From: Deltaproteobacteria bacterium
GTDB lineage: Bacteria > Desulfobacterota > Desulfobulbia > Desulfobulbales > Desulfocapsaceae
Direction: 5' to 3'
Assembly (NCBI GenBank): GCA_026388715.1
Contig: JAPLJF010000035.1
Coordinates: 124,001 to 188,000 of the forward strand
Length of the DNA stretch: 64,000 nt
Every line of letters starts with the position of its first letter. Position 1 is the stretch's first letter. Made by a program: the position numbers and the translations under genes. Of this stretch, positions 1 through 10,400 are shown in pieces. Under the pieces are notes generated by a model that saw only the letters and a program-made list of their open reading frames with translations, searched no databases and was not told where the DNA came from.

Positions 1-1
1 G

Positions 2-1288
2 GCAGCACGTCGCGGTTGCGCCGTATGCCTCTACGACATGAAGCCACACCGATTCAGCCCAGCCCACAATTCCCCGCTTTTGGCCGAAATGGTCTGCAGC
101 AATTCCCTGCGTTCTAACGCCCAAAACTCGGCTGTCGGACTTCTCAAAGAAGAAATGCGCCGCCTTGGCTCACTCATCATGCGGGTGGCAACAGAGACAG
201 CCGTGCCCGCCGGCAAGGCCCTGGCCGTAAACCGGGAGCTTTTTTCCCAGGCCATCACTGAATGTCTCGAACAACATCCCTTAGTCGAAATTGTCCACCA
301 GGAGCAGACAGAAATCCCAGCTTCAACAGACGCCCCCATCATTCTGGCCACCGGGCCACTCACCTCCGAGGCCATGACCAATTCCCTGGTTCAACTGACC
401 GGGCGTGACCGTCTGGCCTTTTACGATGCCATAGCCCCTATTGTCCACAGCGAATCCCTGGATATGGATATTGTCTATCTGAAATCACGGTACGATGACG
501 GCCCAGGTGATTACCTGAACTGCCCAATGAACAAGGAGGAATATCTGGCATTCATCACCGCGTTGAAAGGCGCGGACACCGTTCCGCTGAAGGACTTTGA
601 GGAGGTAAAATACTTTGAAGGCTGCCTGCCCATCGAGGTCATGGTGGCACGCGGTGACAATACCCTGCGTTTTGGTCCGATGAAACCGGTTGGGCTTGAT
701 GACCCACGAACCGGCAGATGGCCCTATGCCGTGGTCCAGTTACGTAAAGAAAACAGACAAGGAAGCCTGTACAATCTTGTTGGTTTTCAGACCAAACTGA
801 CCTATCCGGAACAGAAACGTATCTTCCGCATGATTCCGGGAATGGCCCAGGCCGATTTCGCCCGTTTGGGATCTATTCATCGCAACACCTTTGTCTGCGC
901 ACCAGAACTTTTAGAGCCGACCCTGCAACTTAAATCAAGACCAGACCTGTTCCTGGCCGGACAGCTTTCCGGGGTGGAAGGCTATGTGGAATCAACAGCC
1001 ATGGGACTGCTGGCCGGCATCAACGCCAGCCGGTTGCTGACTGGAAAGCCTTTAGTTGTTCCGCCGCCAGAGACAGCTATGGGCGCCCTCATCACCCATC
1101 TAACCCAATCAGATCCAAAACATTTCCAACCCTCCAATGTCACTTTTGGTCTTTTCCCGGAATGGAACCAAGGGGATAAGAAAGATCACAAAACCGCAAA
1201 AATGCCTAAAGCTCTTCGTGGCGAGCTCAGGGCAAGCATCGCCCTGGAAGCCTTGACCAGATGGCAGAGTGAACACGAACTGCAATAA
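2..1288 (+). CDS. trmFO: tRNA m5U54 methyltransferase TrmFO (5' end outside window)
   Basis: Folate- and FAD-dependent enzyme that methylates U54 in the T loop of tRNA, using methylenetetrahydrofolate. The reading frame is open to the left edge: codons before the first ATG (position 38) encode [12 protein letters not shown], which runs straight into the family's [12 protein letters not shown] segment, so the true start and the N-terminal FAD-binding glycine motif lie outside the window. Family hallmarks are [10 protein letters not shown] with the first conserved Cys, [29 protein letters not shown] with the second catalytic-region Cys, and [10 protein letters not shown]. The C-terminal part contains [12 protein letters not shown] and [10 protein letters not shown], typical of the FAD-binding half. 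An intrinsic terminator follows the stop directly. Assignment is secure. Confidence 0.96.
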   Translation, partial: AARRGCAVCLYDMKPHRFSPAHNSPLLAEMVCSNSLRSNAQNSAVGLLKEEMRRLGSLIMRVATETAVPAGKALAVNRELFSQAITECLEQHPLVEIVHQEQTEIPASTDAPIILATGPLTSEAMTNSLVQLTGRDRLAFYDAIAPIVHSESLDMDIVYLKSRYDDGPGDYLNCPMNKEEYLAFITALKGADTVPLKDFEEVKYFEGCLPIEVMVARGDNTLRFGPMKPVGLDDPRTGRWPYAVVQLRKENRQGSLYNLVGFQTKLTYPEQKRIFRMIPGMAQADFARLGSIHRNTFVCAPELLEPTLQLKSRPDLFLAGQLSGVEGYVESTAMGLLAGINASRLLTGKPLVVPPPETAMGALITHLTQSDPKHFQPSNVTFGLFPEWNQGDKKDHKTAKMPKALRGELRASIALEALTRWQSEHELQ

Positions 1289-1326
1289 AAAAGGCCTGCC
1301 AGCAACACGCTGGCAGGCCTTTTTTT
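1287..1326 (+). terminator. Intrinsic terminator of trmFO
   Basis: Starts inside the stop codon. Arms AAGGCCTGCCAGC and GCTGGCAGGCCTT flank a 5-base loop (AACAC) and are followed by a T run. Perfect GC-rich stem. Confidence 0.92.
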
Positions 1327-1337
1327 GTTCACTCTTC

Positions 1338-1480
1338 TTAGGTGCCATTATGAAATAAGCAGTGCTTTTTTGCTTATTTCATAATGGCACCTAATACCGC
1401 TTCAAAGAAACAGCCAATCTTTACCGGCTGTTTCTTTGAGAAGCGTCTGGCAGATAACATACAAGGAGTGGTTACGAAAC
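1338..1480 (+). repeat. Dispersed structured repeat, family A copy 1
   Basis: Two consecutive hairpins lie between the convergent trmFO and c-haem sensor genes. Hairpin 1 is a perfect 24-bp stem (1338-1361 with 1371-1394) around a 9-base loop; its outer part reads TTAGGTGCCATTA. Hairpin 2 (1398-1415 with 1426-1445) has a CAGCC/GGCTG apex and a loop starting AATCT. A tail with GATAACATACAAGGAG and GGTTACGAA follows. The same architecture recurs at 34391 and 45505. Function unknown. Confidence 0.8.
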
Positions 1481-1528
1481 AACCTCTATTCCTCTAACCA
1501 TTAGAGGAACACGGTTCTGGCAGAAAAA

Positions 1529-2440
1529 CTATTCCTTTTTTTGATCATCCTGATTTTGATTAGGGCAAGTACGTTTCAACAATTTATTCACACTGATCCG
1601 CAACCGATCAATGGAATTGGACAAGGTACCAATTTCATCCTTGGTATCAGAGTGGGCGCTGTCACAGAGATTTTTCCCAATACTGATATTCTTAGCTATC
1701 TCAGAAAGACGAATAATCGGTCCTACTACCCCACGATCGAGAAAGATCCAGATACAGATAATGGTCACCAGCAGACAACCAATACCGATAAAAAAGATCT
1801 TCAAGGCCGACTGCTGGGCTGTGGCCAAGGCCTGAGTAATAGAGACATAGATCATGGAGGCACCGACCGTATCATGCAGCTTCCAGTTATAGCCATGATC
1901 TGTCCCATAAATATTCTGCTGATCTTTAGGAGCGGTGTCCGGAAGGCCATGACAGTCAAGACAGAAATCCTGATCGACCCTGACCGGTTTGGCCGCATAG
2001 AAAAACTTTTCCCCGCCCCGCTCAATAATCCCTTCCTTATCCTTGATGTTCGGATTGTTTGCAAAATATTTAATAATTTTCAGTTCTTCGACATCCGCCT
2101 TATTATCAGGCCAGAGCGGATCAATGGTTGCCTGTTTGAATTGATACCCCTTTTGAGTTTCTGCAAACAGATCATATTCCATACGTGTCACCACAAACCG
2201 TGACATCAGCTCAGGAATAAATTTATTCTTGTCAGTCACCAGCTCATCAACCCTCGGTCTCTGATATCTGCCAAAAAATTTTGCAGTTGCCTCAATATAA
2301 TTGAAAAGCATCTCCCCTTTACTTTTGGCATCAGCAAGGGCGTTCTGGCTACTGAGTATATAACTGGTATAGCCAATAGCAATCGTTGCCAATAAGCTCA
2401 ACACACTGATAATGATAATAAATTTTGCGCGAATCCCCAT
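1529..2440 (-). CDS. Membrane sensor with Tll0287-like (DUF3365) c-haem domain and HAMP
   Basis: Inner-membrane sensor-like protein of about 303 residues. An N-terminal membrane anchor (IIIISVLSLLATIAIGYTS) is followed by a periplasmic domain carrying one c-type haem motif, CLDCH, in the setting of the Tll0287-like/DUF3365 family. A second membrane segment (IFFIGIGCLLVTIICIWIF) and a HAMP-like linker (GPIIRLSEIAKNIS...DEIGTLSNS) end the protein. No kinase, cyclase or methyl-accepting output domain follows, so it must act through a partner or be a stand-alone redox or gas sensor; this is inference. The start was set at 2440 because GGAGGAAGAA precedes that ATG, whereas the longer frame to 2494 has no ribosome site. 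It is divergent from the porin-like gene next door. Confidence 0.8.
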   Translation of the reverse strand: MGIRAKFIIIISVLSLLATIAIGYTSYILSSQNALADAKSKGEMLFNYIEATAKFFGRYQRPRVDELVTDKNKFIPELMSRFVVTRMEYDLFAETQKGYQFKQATIDPLWPDNKADVEELKIIKYFANNPNIKDKEGIIERGGEKFFYAAKPVRVDQDFCLDCHGLPDTAPKDQQNIYGTDHGYNWKLHDTVGASMIYVSITQALATAQQSALKIFFIGIGCLLVTIICIWIFLDRGVVGPIIRLSEIAKNISIGKNLCDSAHSDTKDEIGTLSNSIDRLRISVNKLLKRTCPNQNQDDQKKE

Positions 2441-2648
2441 TTCTTCCTCCAATAAAGCATCATTAATAAGACTGCAATCACAACAGCCACTCATCTTTTG
2501 ACCTTACGGCCTTTTACAATGAGGAGCATAGCATGCCTTCAAACGAAAAGGAAATCGAAAAATAAAACAATCTATATGAAGATGACTCCATTTCTATAAA
2601 GAAAAATCTTTACTATCTGATTACACAAGATTTTATCGTTGATAATCC

Positions 2649-2675
2649 TTGACAAACCCATAACAACCCTATAAA
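2649..2675 (+). promoter_or_regulatory. Candidate sigma-70-type promoter of the DUF3373 gene
   Basis: TTGACA (2649-2654) and TATAAA (2670-2675) are 15 bases apart, roughly 110 bases before the start codon. The spacer is short, so confidence is moderate. Confidence 0.4.
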
Positions 2676-2786
2676 AATTATTAAGGAAGGAGTAGAGAAG
2701 AGTTTTTTCAACAATAAAGAGACACTATCCTGTAATCACAAGAGAAGAAGACGAGATAGGTTTCTTAACACATGTAGGAGGCGTAC

Positions 2787-4505
2787 ATGATCAAACGTTA
2801 CGGACTTGCAAGCTTAACCACACTGCTGTTGTCTTTCTATGGTCTGCCAGGCGATGCCATTGCTGGCAGACCTAACTCCAACCAGGAGCTCGCACAGGAA
2901 GTCGAGATGTTAAAAAACATTGTGACCGATCTCAACGCTCGCCTGGCAAATGCAGAAGAAATGTTACAAGCATCAATGAAAAAGGAAGATAAAAAGGGCG
3001 GTCAGGAAGTGCAAGATGCGCTCGACGACCTCGACAAACGGGTATCAAGTACGGAACAACATACCACTCTGGACAAACTGAATCTGGGTGTCGAGTTGGA
3101 GACGAAACTCAACTCCCTGCACATGGAAGCCAAGGGAATGCCTGTGGCAATGCAGAATGGTATTATGAGCCTGGCTAATGGCACCCCTTTCACCAAGGCG
3201 GCACTGGGCGCCTTTGGCCCCCTGCCGCCACCGGAAGATCAGAATATCGACAATAATACCATTTTTGACACTCGAATCCGTATCGAAATGAAGGCCAAGC
3301 CTACCAACTCCCTGTCCTTTGTCGGCAGACTTTCCGCCAATAAGGTCTTTGGCGATTCCAGCGGCGTCAAATGGTATAATGGCGGCCCCAATGCCGTTGC
3401 CATGGATGGAAATGTGCACTCCACCGGCAGCGACTCAGCCCTTCGTGTTGAACGTGCCTTTTTCACCTATTTTGACACTATTGGTGACATCCCTTATCAT
3501 TTTTCTGTTGGCCGCCGCCCTGCCCTTGATGGGGCTCCCGCAGATTTCAGCAAGGCCACCACCGTTGGTGGCTCTCCTATGGCCCACGCCATCAACTGGG
3601 AATTTGACGGGGCTTCTCTGGGATTTGATCTGGCTGAAAAAACTGGTATAGAAGGATCGGCCTTTAAACTTTGTTGGGGAAATGGATTTGAATCGGGAGC
3701 CGGTTCAGGAAACTCCTACTCCATGTCCTCTTCCTCGAATGTTGATGATATGCAGTTTGCGGGCTGGATTGCTAATCTCTACGAGAATGACAAAACAAAA
3801 ATCATCAACATGTACGCCCATGCCTTTGGTGTAACTGACAGCTTTACCGGACTTGTGGTCATGCCCTTTGCCATGTCTGGCACGGACATCAATGGCGATG
3901 GTCGCTATGACCAATTCAGTATGACTGCCAATACTGGCGGCTATATCAGTCGGACTGAGCCCACAGCCAACATAGGTGATCTTGATATCGTCACCCTGCT
4001 CGGCCAGTCTGAATATAAAGATGTAGGCTTCTTTATGGATCTGGCACTCAGCCATGCCCGCCCATCCGGCATTTCCATGAGCCCTATGATGCAATTTTTT
4101 GGAACGGACGCCCTGCTCAACAGCAACGGCGAACAATTTGACCGTACCGGCTACTCGGTCTGGGCCGGCATAAAAACTCCGATCGCCTTGACCAACGGTA
4201 CCATTGGCGTCGAATACAACTGGGGCTCCCAATACTGGTTAGGCTTTACTGGTGGCGAGGACAACATTGCGGGCAGCAAACTGGCCACCCGAGGAAGCGT
4301 GTATGAGCTCTTCTACAATCAGCCTCTTATTAACGACAAACTTGTACTCTCTCTGGGCGCCCAGTATTATGATTACGACTATTCAGGGAGCGGCAACCCC
4401 ATGGGAAATCCAGTCAAAATATCGGAATTAACGTCTCTTGACACCTTTCTGCCAGTGGTCGACACTATGTGGAACTATTATATCAATCTGGCTTATCGAT
4501 GGTAG
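2787..4505 (+). CDS. Outer-membrane porin-like protein (DUF3373 family)
   Basis: 572-residue exported protein. The N terminus is a signal peptide (TTLLLSFYGLPGDAIAG). A coiled coil follows (about residues 32-105, EVEMLKNIVTDLNARLANAE), and then a long beta-rich region that ends in WNYYINLAYRW, with the terminal aromatic residue typical of outer-membrane barrels. The motifs RIRIEMKAK, RVERAFFTYF and FSVGRRPALDGAP match what I know of DUF3373 proteins of sulfate- and metal-reducing bacteria. A strong ribosome site (AGGAGG) precedes the ATG. The gene sits among c-haem proteins, which would fit an envelope electron-transfer setting, but the sequence shows no haem motif. The substrate is unknown. 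Confidence 0.75.
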   Translation: MIKRYGLASLTTLLLSFYGLPGDAIAGRPNSNQELAQEVEMLKNIVTDLNARLANAEEMLQASMKKEDKKGGQEVQDALDDLDKRVSSTEQHTTLDKLNLGVELETKLNSLHMEAKGMPVAMQNGIMSLANGTPFTKAALGAFGPLPPPEDQNIDNNTIFDTRIRIEMKAKPTNSLSFVGRLSANKVFGDSSGVKWYNGGPNAVAMDGNVHSTGSDSALRVERAFFTYFDTIGDIPYHFSVGRRPALDGAPADFSKATTVGGSPMAHAINWEFDGASLGFDLAEKTGIEGSAFKLCWGNGFESGAGSGNSYSMSSSSNVDDMQFAGWIANLYENDKTKIINMYAHAFGVTDSFTGLVVMPFAMSGTDINGDGRYDQFSMTANTGGYISRTEPTANIGDLDIVTLLGQSEYKDVGFFMDLALSHARPSGISMSPMMQFFGTDALLNSNGEQFDRTGYSVWAGIKTPIALTNGTIGVEYNWGSQYWLGFTGGEDNIAGSKLATRGSVYELFYNQPLINDKLVLSLGAQYYDYDYSGSGNPMGNPVKISELTSLDTFLPVVDTMWNYYINLAYRW

Positions 4506-4533
4506 GCTAATAGTACAAGATACAAAGAACACC

Positions 4534-4579
4534 AAAGAGAAAGGCCTTTTTACCAGTTGGTAAAAAGGCCTTTCTCTTT
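4534..4579. terminator. Bidirectional intrinsic terminator
   Basis: Perfect 21-bp inverted repeat (AAAGAGAAAGGCCTTTTTAC type arms) with the 4-base loop AGTT between the convergent porin-like and cytochrome genes. A and T runs lie inside the arms, so it can work in both directions. Confidence 0.88.
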
Positions 4580-4620
4580 CACTCTGGACATCTCCATGTC
4601 CAAAACTAAAACTCTCCTGA

Positions 4621-5298
4621 CTACTCACAAGTCTTGGGTTTTTTTGCATCCAGTGCATACTGCTGAACAAACTTATGCATATCTTCCATCTGAGTAACAG
4701 TAAAACCATAGGTATCAAATTTAGGCATATCCTTTTTAAACTTCTTGAAATCATCAGCAAAATAACGATCCCATGCAGCCATAGTCCGATCAGCAGGACT
4801 GATGATTTTACCGTTATTTTGCTTATGACAGGTCAGACACTTACGAAAGACATACCGTCCCCTCGCGCTGTCCCCGGCGGCAGGATTGAAGACCCCTCCT
4901 GCACCCTCGCTCGTGGCTCCCTCTGCTGGCGTGGACATCTTTTTCGTCGTGGCCTCAATAGTTTGAGTAGCAGAACCTACGCCCCCTTTTCCCCCTGATT
5001 CTTCAACGAGATAACGATGAATATTTTCTAACTGACGTTCATTGATCCCCATTGCCGAAAAATCATGTTTCAGATCCCGTAGTTTTTTATATTTATCTGC
5101 AAAAAAAGATTCCCACTCTGCGGCGCTCTTTTCGTCCGGCGCCAGACTGCTCAAGCCTTTTTCCTTATGACAGGAGCTACAGGTCTGAATAGCATATTTA
5201 CCCCAGAGAGCATTCCCTCCTTTTTCATCAAAGGCCTGCGCATGATGAGCGCTTAACAGGAGCAGACCAGCCACAATACCAGTAGTCATTCGTCGCAT
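4621..5298 (-). CDS. Periplasmic dihaem cytochrome c
   Basis: Exported electron carrier of about 225 residues. It has a signal peptide (MTTGIVAGLLLLSAHHAQA) and two class-I-like c domains, with CSSCH near the N terminus and CLTCH in the second half, joined by a Gly/Ser/Thr-rich linker. Each half ends in a similar helix (INERQLENIHRYLVEE and FTVTQMEDMHKFVQQY), which suggests an internal duplication. The start at 5298 is favoured because AGAGGAATCACAA precedes that ATG; the longer frame to 5337 adds a charged tail before the signal peptide. The redox partner is unknown. The position next to a porin-like protein and a c-haem sensor suggests periplasmic electron transfer, as inference. Confidence 0.85.
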   Translation of the reverse strand: MRRMTTGIVAGLLLLSAHHAQAFDEKGGNALWGKYAIQTCSSCHKEKGLSSLAPDEKSAAEWESFFADKYKKLRDLKHDFSAMGINERQLENIHRYLVEESGGKGGVGSATQTIEATTKKMSTPAEGATSEGAGGVFNPAAGDSARGRYVFRKCLTCHKQNNGKIISPADRTMAAWDRYFADDFKKFKKDMPKFDTYGFTVTQMEDMHKFVQQYALDAKKPKTCE

Positions 5299-5480
5299 TT
5301 GTGATTCCTCTCTTTTTTCATTATTTTCTGTAACCAACTCAATACAAAACGAAAAAGCATTGAGAAGACAAAACGATACCCTTTTTATTTACTTTATCGC
5401 ATCACAAAAAAGAATACAATGTGTATTTAGACACTTTCTTCATGAAATCCTCATTGACTATCCATACCTGAAAGCACCAT

Positions 5481-7259
5481 TTATTCAACCAGTTCGACAA
5501 ATCCCCAATAAGGATAATCCAGACCATACCTTCCAACAAGGCCGGGAGTATGTTCTCGACTGGCCACCAACCACAGTTTATTCTGCCGTTGCTGTCGCAC
5601 TGCTGAATCTAAAGGATCCCATTCCGGGAAAAGGATCAAGGCATTATCGGCGCTGTACTCTATATCTCCGGAACCTTTAAACATTCCCATATGGGGCGTA
5701 TCTGTATAACCATCCTTGCTGCCACGCGACAGTTCCGAGATAATCAGAAAGGACACATGCAACTCATCCCGTATGGCCTCCAGTTGCCGCAACCAGGCGT
5801 CAATCCCTGTCCGTTGTTCGGTAAAATCTTTAAAAGGCAATTTATGGAGGCTGTCTATCACCACCACCGTGTATTCGCTACGGGTCTCATGACGAATAAA
5901 ATCAATATGACGACGCATAATTTCCGGGTTGAGTTTACGATCATTAACCACTCGAAAAAAAACAAGCATGTCTTGAAAATCATGACGTGCACGCTCAAGT
6001 TGTTGCTCAATCGCACCGGTCACAACACTATTCTTGATAGCGCCAATAGTCATACGGCTCAAACGACTCAAGGTTCGCTGATAGATTTTTTGCCTGCCGT
6101 TCTCAAAATCATAGTAGAGTACCGGCACTTTACGTCTCGCCATATCGGTTGCAATCTGGATGGCGAAACAGGATTTTCCGGCCTTGGGGGCTCCACCAAT
6201 GACATTAATTCCATGAACTCCATCCAGGGCCTGATCAAATTTAGAAAATCCAGAGCTGAGTGCCCCATAAGCAGAACCCGACTCCAGCGCCAATTGAGCA
6301 ACAAAAGAACCATACTCCCGCTTGGGACTGGCAAACGGGGAGAAGGCGCTGGACGCCTGAATCATGGACAAGACAGTAGTCTTAAAATCTTTTCCTTTGT
6401 CACTGGCCAATTGCCAGAGATTATAATTTCTGGCAAAACCGGCAGGCCACCTGAACAGACGAGCTTTATAGCCAATTCTGGCAGCAATAGCGCGCGCCGC
6501 AGCCTCTGCTTCGGCGGTATTCTCCATGACTATAAAAACTGTATGCACAAAGGCAAAAAGATCAGGATCAACCATTTCCAGACTGTGACAGTCAGGAACA
6601 GCGACACCGGGGAAACCAAGCTGTTTGAGGGCCAGCAGGTTTTCCTCTCCTTGACAGACAAAAAGCGCGCCGTTTTCACAACGCTGAATATCCTGGAGAT
6701 TAAAGATATGGTGCTGATCGGTAAAAAACTGCTCATCACCATGCCAGAAAAAATCTTCTTTCCGCTCGGGAAAGACACAACGAGCGGCATAACAATTGCC
6801 ATTCTCCTGAACATAAGGATAGACAAGATACCGACCATTATAGCCAATCTTCAGCTCAGCAAGAACATCCTGACCAATCCCGGCCTTCCGAAACCAGACC
6901 AGAATCTCTTCACTCATCCGGGCCTGATACAAATTAATTTCATTATTGATATTGACTAGGGGATAATCAATCTTGCGCAGAAAAAATTCACGATCAGGGT
7001 CATAACCGGGGGCATCGTCAAGGCTAATCCCCATCAACCGGGCAAACCAGAGCGAAAAGCCACCAGGCACACAACGATTCAGACAGCGGAAATATCCATA
7101 AAAAAAACTGGTCTTATTCAGATAAACGACCAAACGGCCAGCATACTCCCTACCCTGCTTTTTACAAAAAGGGCAGTCAGCACTCAGATGCGTTTTCTCT
7201 TCATGGATATTTTGCAGATGCTTGAGATAAAAGAAGGATACGGCCTCACTTTGCTCCAT
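5481..7259 (-). CDS. Twinkle/T7 gp4-like protein: zinc finger, degenerate toprim and DnaB-type helicase core
   Basis: 592 residues in three parts. A CPFC...CLNRCVPGGF zinc-ribbon-like segment (about 29-67) resembles the primase CHC2 finger. A toprim-like region follows (about 195-265) with VCQGEENLLALKQLGFPGVAVP. A RecA/DnaB-type ATPase core is last, with Walker A GGAPKAGKS (about 355) and Walker B TVVVIDSLH. In active toprim primases the second acidic motif is DxD followed by an AG; here it reads VMENTAEAEAAARAIA, so the metal-binding aspartates look replaced and primer synthesis may be lost. The domain order is that of phage/mitochondrial primase-helicases rather than chromosomal DnaG plus DnaB. 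No phage genes lie nearby. Function in vivo is unknown. Confidence 0.72.
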   Translation of the reverse strand: MEQSEAVSFFYLKHLQNIHEEKTHLSADCPFCKKQGREYAGRLVVYLNKTSFFYGYFRCLNRCVPGGFSLWFARLMGISLDDAPGYDPDREFFLRKIDYPLVNINNEINLYQARMSEEILVWFRKAGIGQDVLAELKIGYNGRYLVYPYVQENGNCYAARCVFPERKEDFFWHGDEQFFTDQHHIFNLQDIQRCENGALFVCQGEENLLALKQLGFPGVAVPDCHSLEMVDPDLFAFVHTVFIVMENTAEAEAAARAIAARIGYKARLFRWPAGFARNYNLWQLASDKGKDFKTTVLSMIQASSAFSPFASPKREYGSFVAQLALESGSAYGALSSGFSKFDQALDGVHGINVIGGAPKAGKSCFAIQIATDMARRKVPVLYYDFENGRQKIYQRTLSRLSRMTIGAIKNSVVTGAIEQQLERARHDFQDMLVFFRVVNDRKLNPEIMRRHIDFIRHETRSEYTVVVIDSLHKLPFKDFTEQRTGIDAWLRQLEAIRDELHVSFLIISELSRGSKDGYTDTPHMGMFKGSGDIEYSADNALILFPEWDPLDSAVRQQRQNKLWLVASREHTPGLVGRYGLDYPYWGFVELVE

Positions 7260-7350
7260 GCCAAGGCAGCTCCTGTAACGAAAGAATAAGAAATCAAAAA
7301 TAGCAATCAGCCATTGTCGAAAAATAATTATAACATTGGAAAATCATAAT

Positions 7351-7416
7351 CGGCATAAGGAGCCATAACGAAATGATCAATAACGTAATGATTATTTCGT
7401 AACGACTTCTAACATC
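7351..7416. repeat. Dispersed palindromic repeat, family B copy 1
   Basis: About 66 bases with CGGCATAAGGAGCCATAACG at one end and ATTTCGTAACGACTTCTAA at the other; TAACGAAAT and ATTTCGTAACG form the arms. It is about 70% identical by eye to 18556-18620. It lies between two minus-strand genes. Confidence 0.7.
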
Positions 7417-7428
7417 AAACTGCTCCGT

Positions 7429-10400
7429 TTAACCTTCACAGACTACTTTAGTCAGATCAGTTTCTCGCAAGGGCTGATCAAATTGGACATGTACTGCATA
7501 TTGGGTATAGGACGCCAAGTCTCCATTGGTAGAATCCTGCACATATATTGCCACCACAACACCTGCCACCCCTGATGTCAATGGGCTATCAGGCGGTCCA
7601 CCTATCAGGCTGACAAGAATTTTTCTCCCCAAAAGTAAACGAACATGTCTTTTTTGTGAAATATGGATTGTGAAAAAAATACCCCCAATTGAGACATCAC
7701 CCATATCTCCCTGCAAAGCAATACCTGTCCCCTTGCCCATATCGTCAAGAACGGCCATGACCAGCCTACCCGCACAATTCAATCGTTCCATCACCCGCCG
7801 ATCAATGGCCATAACTTTCAGTGAGTCATGCTCCACAAATTGCTGACAAAAATCATTCAGCTTTGCCTCCAAGTCAGGGAAAGTATTCTGCCATTTTCGT
7901 AATGCTTCCTGAGTCAGGACAGAAACATCAACCGTACCAACACTTGCCACATCAACAGTCCAGACCGAGGTCTTAAAAAAAGAATCTATGCCGAATACCT
8001 CACCTGACCCTACTATTTTCAGCAGGATATCATTCCCGTGCGAATCTCGAGAAAAAAGTTTAACCCGCCCCTTGTTGACAAAAAAAAGCCGTTGCTGCGG
8101 ATCACCTTGAACTACAATATTCTCATTTGCAGCATACTTCACATGCTCCATGGAGGAATAGAGAGCATTAAATTCTTCCGTGGTGAGAAAGTCATAGATC
8201 TCCACCCAGTTCGTGGCCTGTGCCTGATCCATAGCGGCATTTCTCTGCTCTTCCAATATCGCTGTTGCCTTAAGAATATCTTCCAGGGCCAAAGGGTCAA
8301 TCTCAGCCAAACGCTGACACAGGACTTCGGCCTGGTCAAACTGTTGAAGACTGGTCATGGTGGAGATCAGGTCAAGGAGAAGTGCCTTTGCGGCCGCCTT
8401 TTTGTTCTGGCCAAGCAACACATAGATCTCCTGTTCCTCAACCAGATTGGTTATCGGTACATACTCTTTTTCCGGCCTGTCTTGCATAGACTGGGCCTGC
8501 CTGACAGCGTTCTTTGTGGTCTTCTGGAGCTCGACAAACCTTTCTTTCTGTTGCCGGCGACTTACGTCGAGCAACTCCAGTCCTCTCTGTGCCGACTGCC
8601 AAACCTCCTTAGCCATATTTTTAGGAGGTACATCCCTTTTTCCAGAAAACAGTTGCAAAGCCTTCTGTGCCTGTAGAGACCCGCTTCGCCCCAAGGTCTC
8701 ACAGATACTGACAAGAAGCATCGTTTTGATATCTGCTGAGAAATACTTCTCATCCTTGAGCAGATCCACCAGCACCCCGACGACCTCTTCATCCACCACT
8801 GAGGCCAAAGCCTGTACCACTTGAAATTTTAATTTTTCACTGATCAGGGGCAACGCGTCAAGAAGATACTGCTTCTTCTTGTGCTTACTGAGCTTATAGA
8901 TACAGGACAAGGCCTCACTCTGAACTCGTAAATCATCATGAGGAAGATACCCTTGCACCGCACTGACATCTCGTTCATCCCCCGTTTCACCAAGCAGCCT
9001 GAGCAGATTACGCTTACCATACCAGGGCATAGGTTCCTGCAATCGATCAAGAAGAAGAGAGGGCAACTTTCCACCGACGCTGGCCAAAATCTTCAGGAGC
9101 CTGATCCGCTCCGACCTTTTGTTATTCATGAGCAAGGCATCGAGCAGAAACTGGATGCCCAGCGGGCCATACATGACAATTTTCTGACAATATTTCTCAT
9201 CAATCGGCTTTTTTTCAAAACACCGCTTGAGACAGGACTCAAGGACATTTCGCTGCACGGCCTTATCCTGAATCTGGCCCACCATATTCCTCATCTCTAC
9301 CGTTTTCCCTAATCCTCCAGAGCGAATGACATAAAAAAGAGAGAGGATCTTCTCAGCTATTTCCTCATTTCCTGCTGTTTGCGCATGGGTCATAATTTCC
9401 TGTAAAATTACAACAAACCGACAACAGGAATCATCCGCATTTTCAATTCTTTTGAGCCAGTAGAGAAATGTGGGGGTTAATTTTTCCAGCCACTCCCAAT
9501 AATCCAAGGAAACGAGTTTTTCTCCAATCAAACCAAGGCCCTGCCCTGAGCGAAGACACAACTCTTCATCGTCCAGTTTGAGTCCCCCCACCAGGGTCTG
9601 GATAATAGCCGCAGCAATACTCTCCTTTTTGTTGAGTATCAGCCTCTCAAAAGTGGCTGGGAGATGCAGCAACACTTCGTGATTTCTTAAGCCATCCAGA
9701 TTTCCTTGCGCCAGTGCCCCTAATCCCGCCTGCAACCTTTTGCTTTGCCGCTGTTTTTCTGTCATGCCCATGATTTCATGGGCATACAATTGCCGACCTT
9801 TTACCGTTTCCTGCAAGCGCTGGCAAGCCTCTTCCACCAGACGCCGCTGCTCGGCATCCTCCAGGCTGAGAGAATCTGCAAACCTCTCCTTTTCCTGCCT
9901 CAAAAAATCAACCAGAGTACTAAAACTATCCTTATTAATGGCAGCTATAAGACTTGCAAACAGCGCTACCCCAAAATCAGTCGCAAAGGTCTGACAAAAA
10001 AGTAAACTCAAGGACTGAGTGTCCAGATTGACAAGCAGCAAGATAGCTACCCTGTCGGCGATGATACGAAGTTCTTCATCCTTCAACACAGCACTGACAT
10101 TTTCAAGTAACTGATTAAAATCAGGAGAGGCACCATAAACCCCTTCCTGTTGCAAAGGCTGCAGGACAAAACAAACTGCGGCAGCAAGGAGCGTAACGCC
10201 CTTATCTCTTTTACTCAGGTCACGCTGGATCTTGTCATTCTGCTGCTGTCCGCCCTGACTTGGTAAAAGAAACGACGAGATATCGTCCCGGCGTATGCCA
10301 GTATTCATTATTTGTTGCAATAAATCGGTAAAGTTACGAACAACAACTTGATTCTGATTTACACTTTCCCCGTCATCTTCCAGGAAGATTGCATTCAAGC

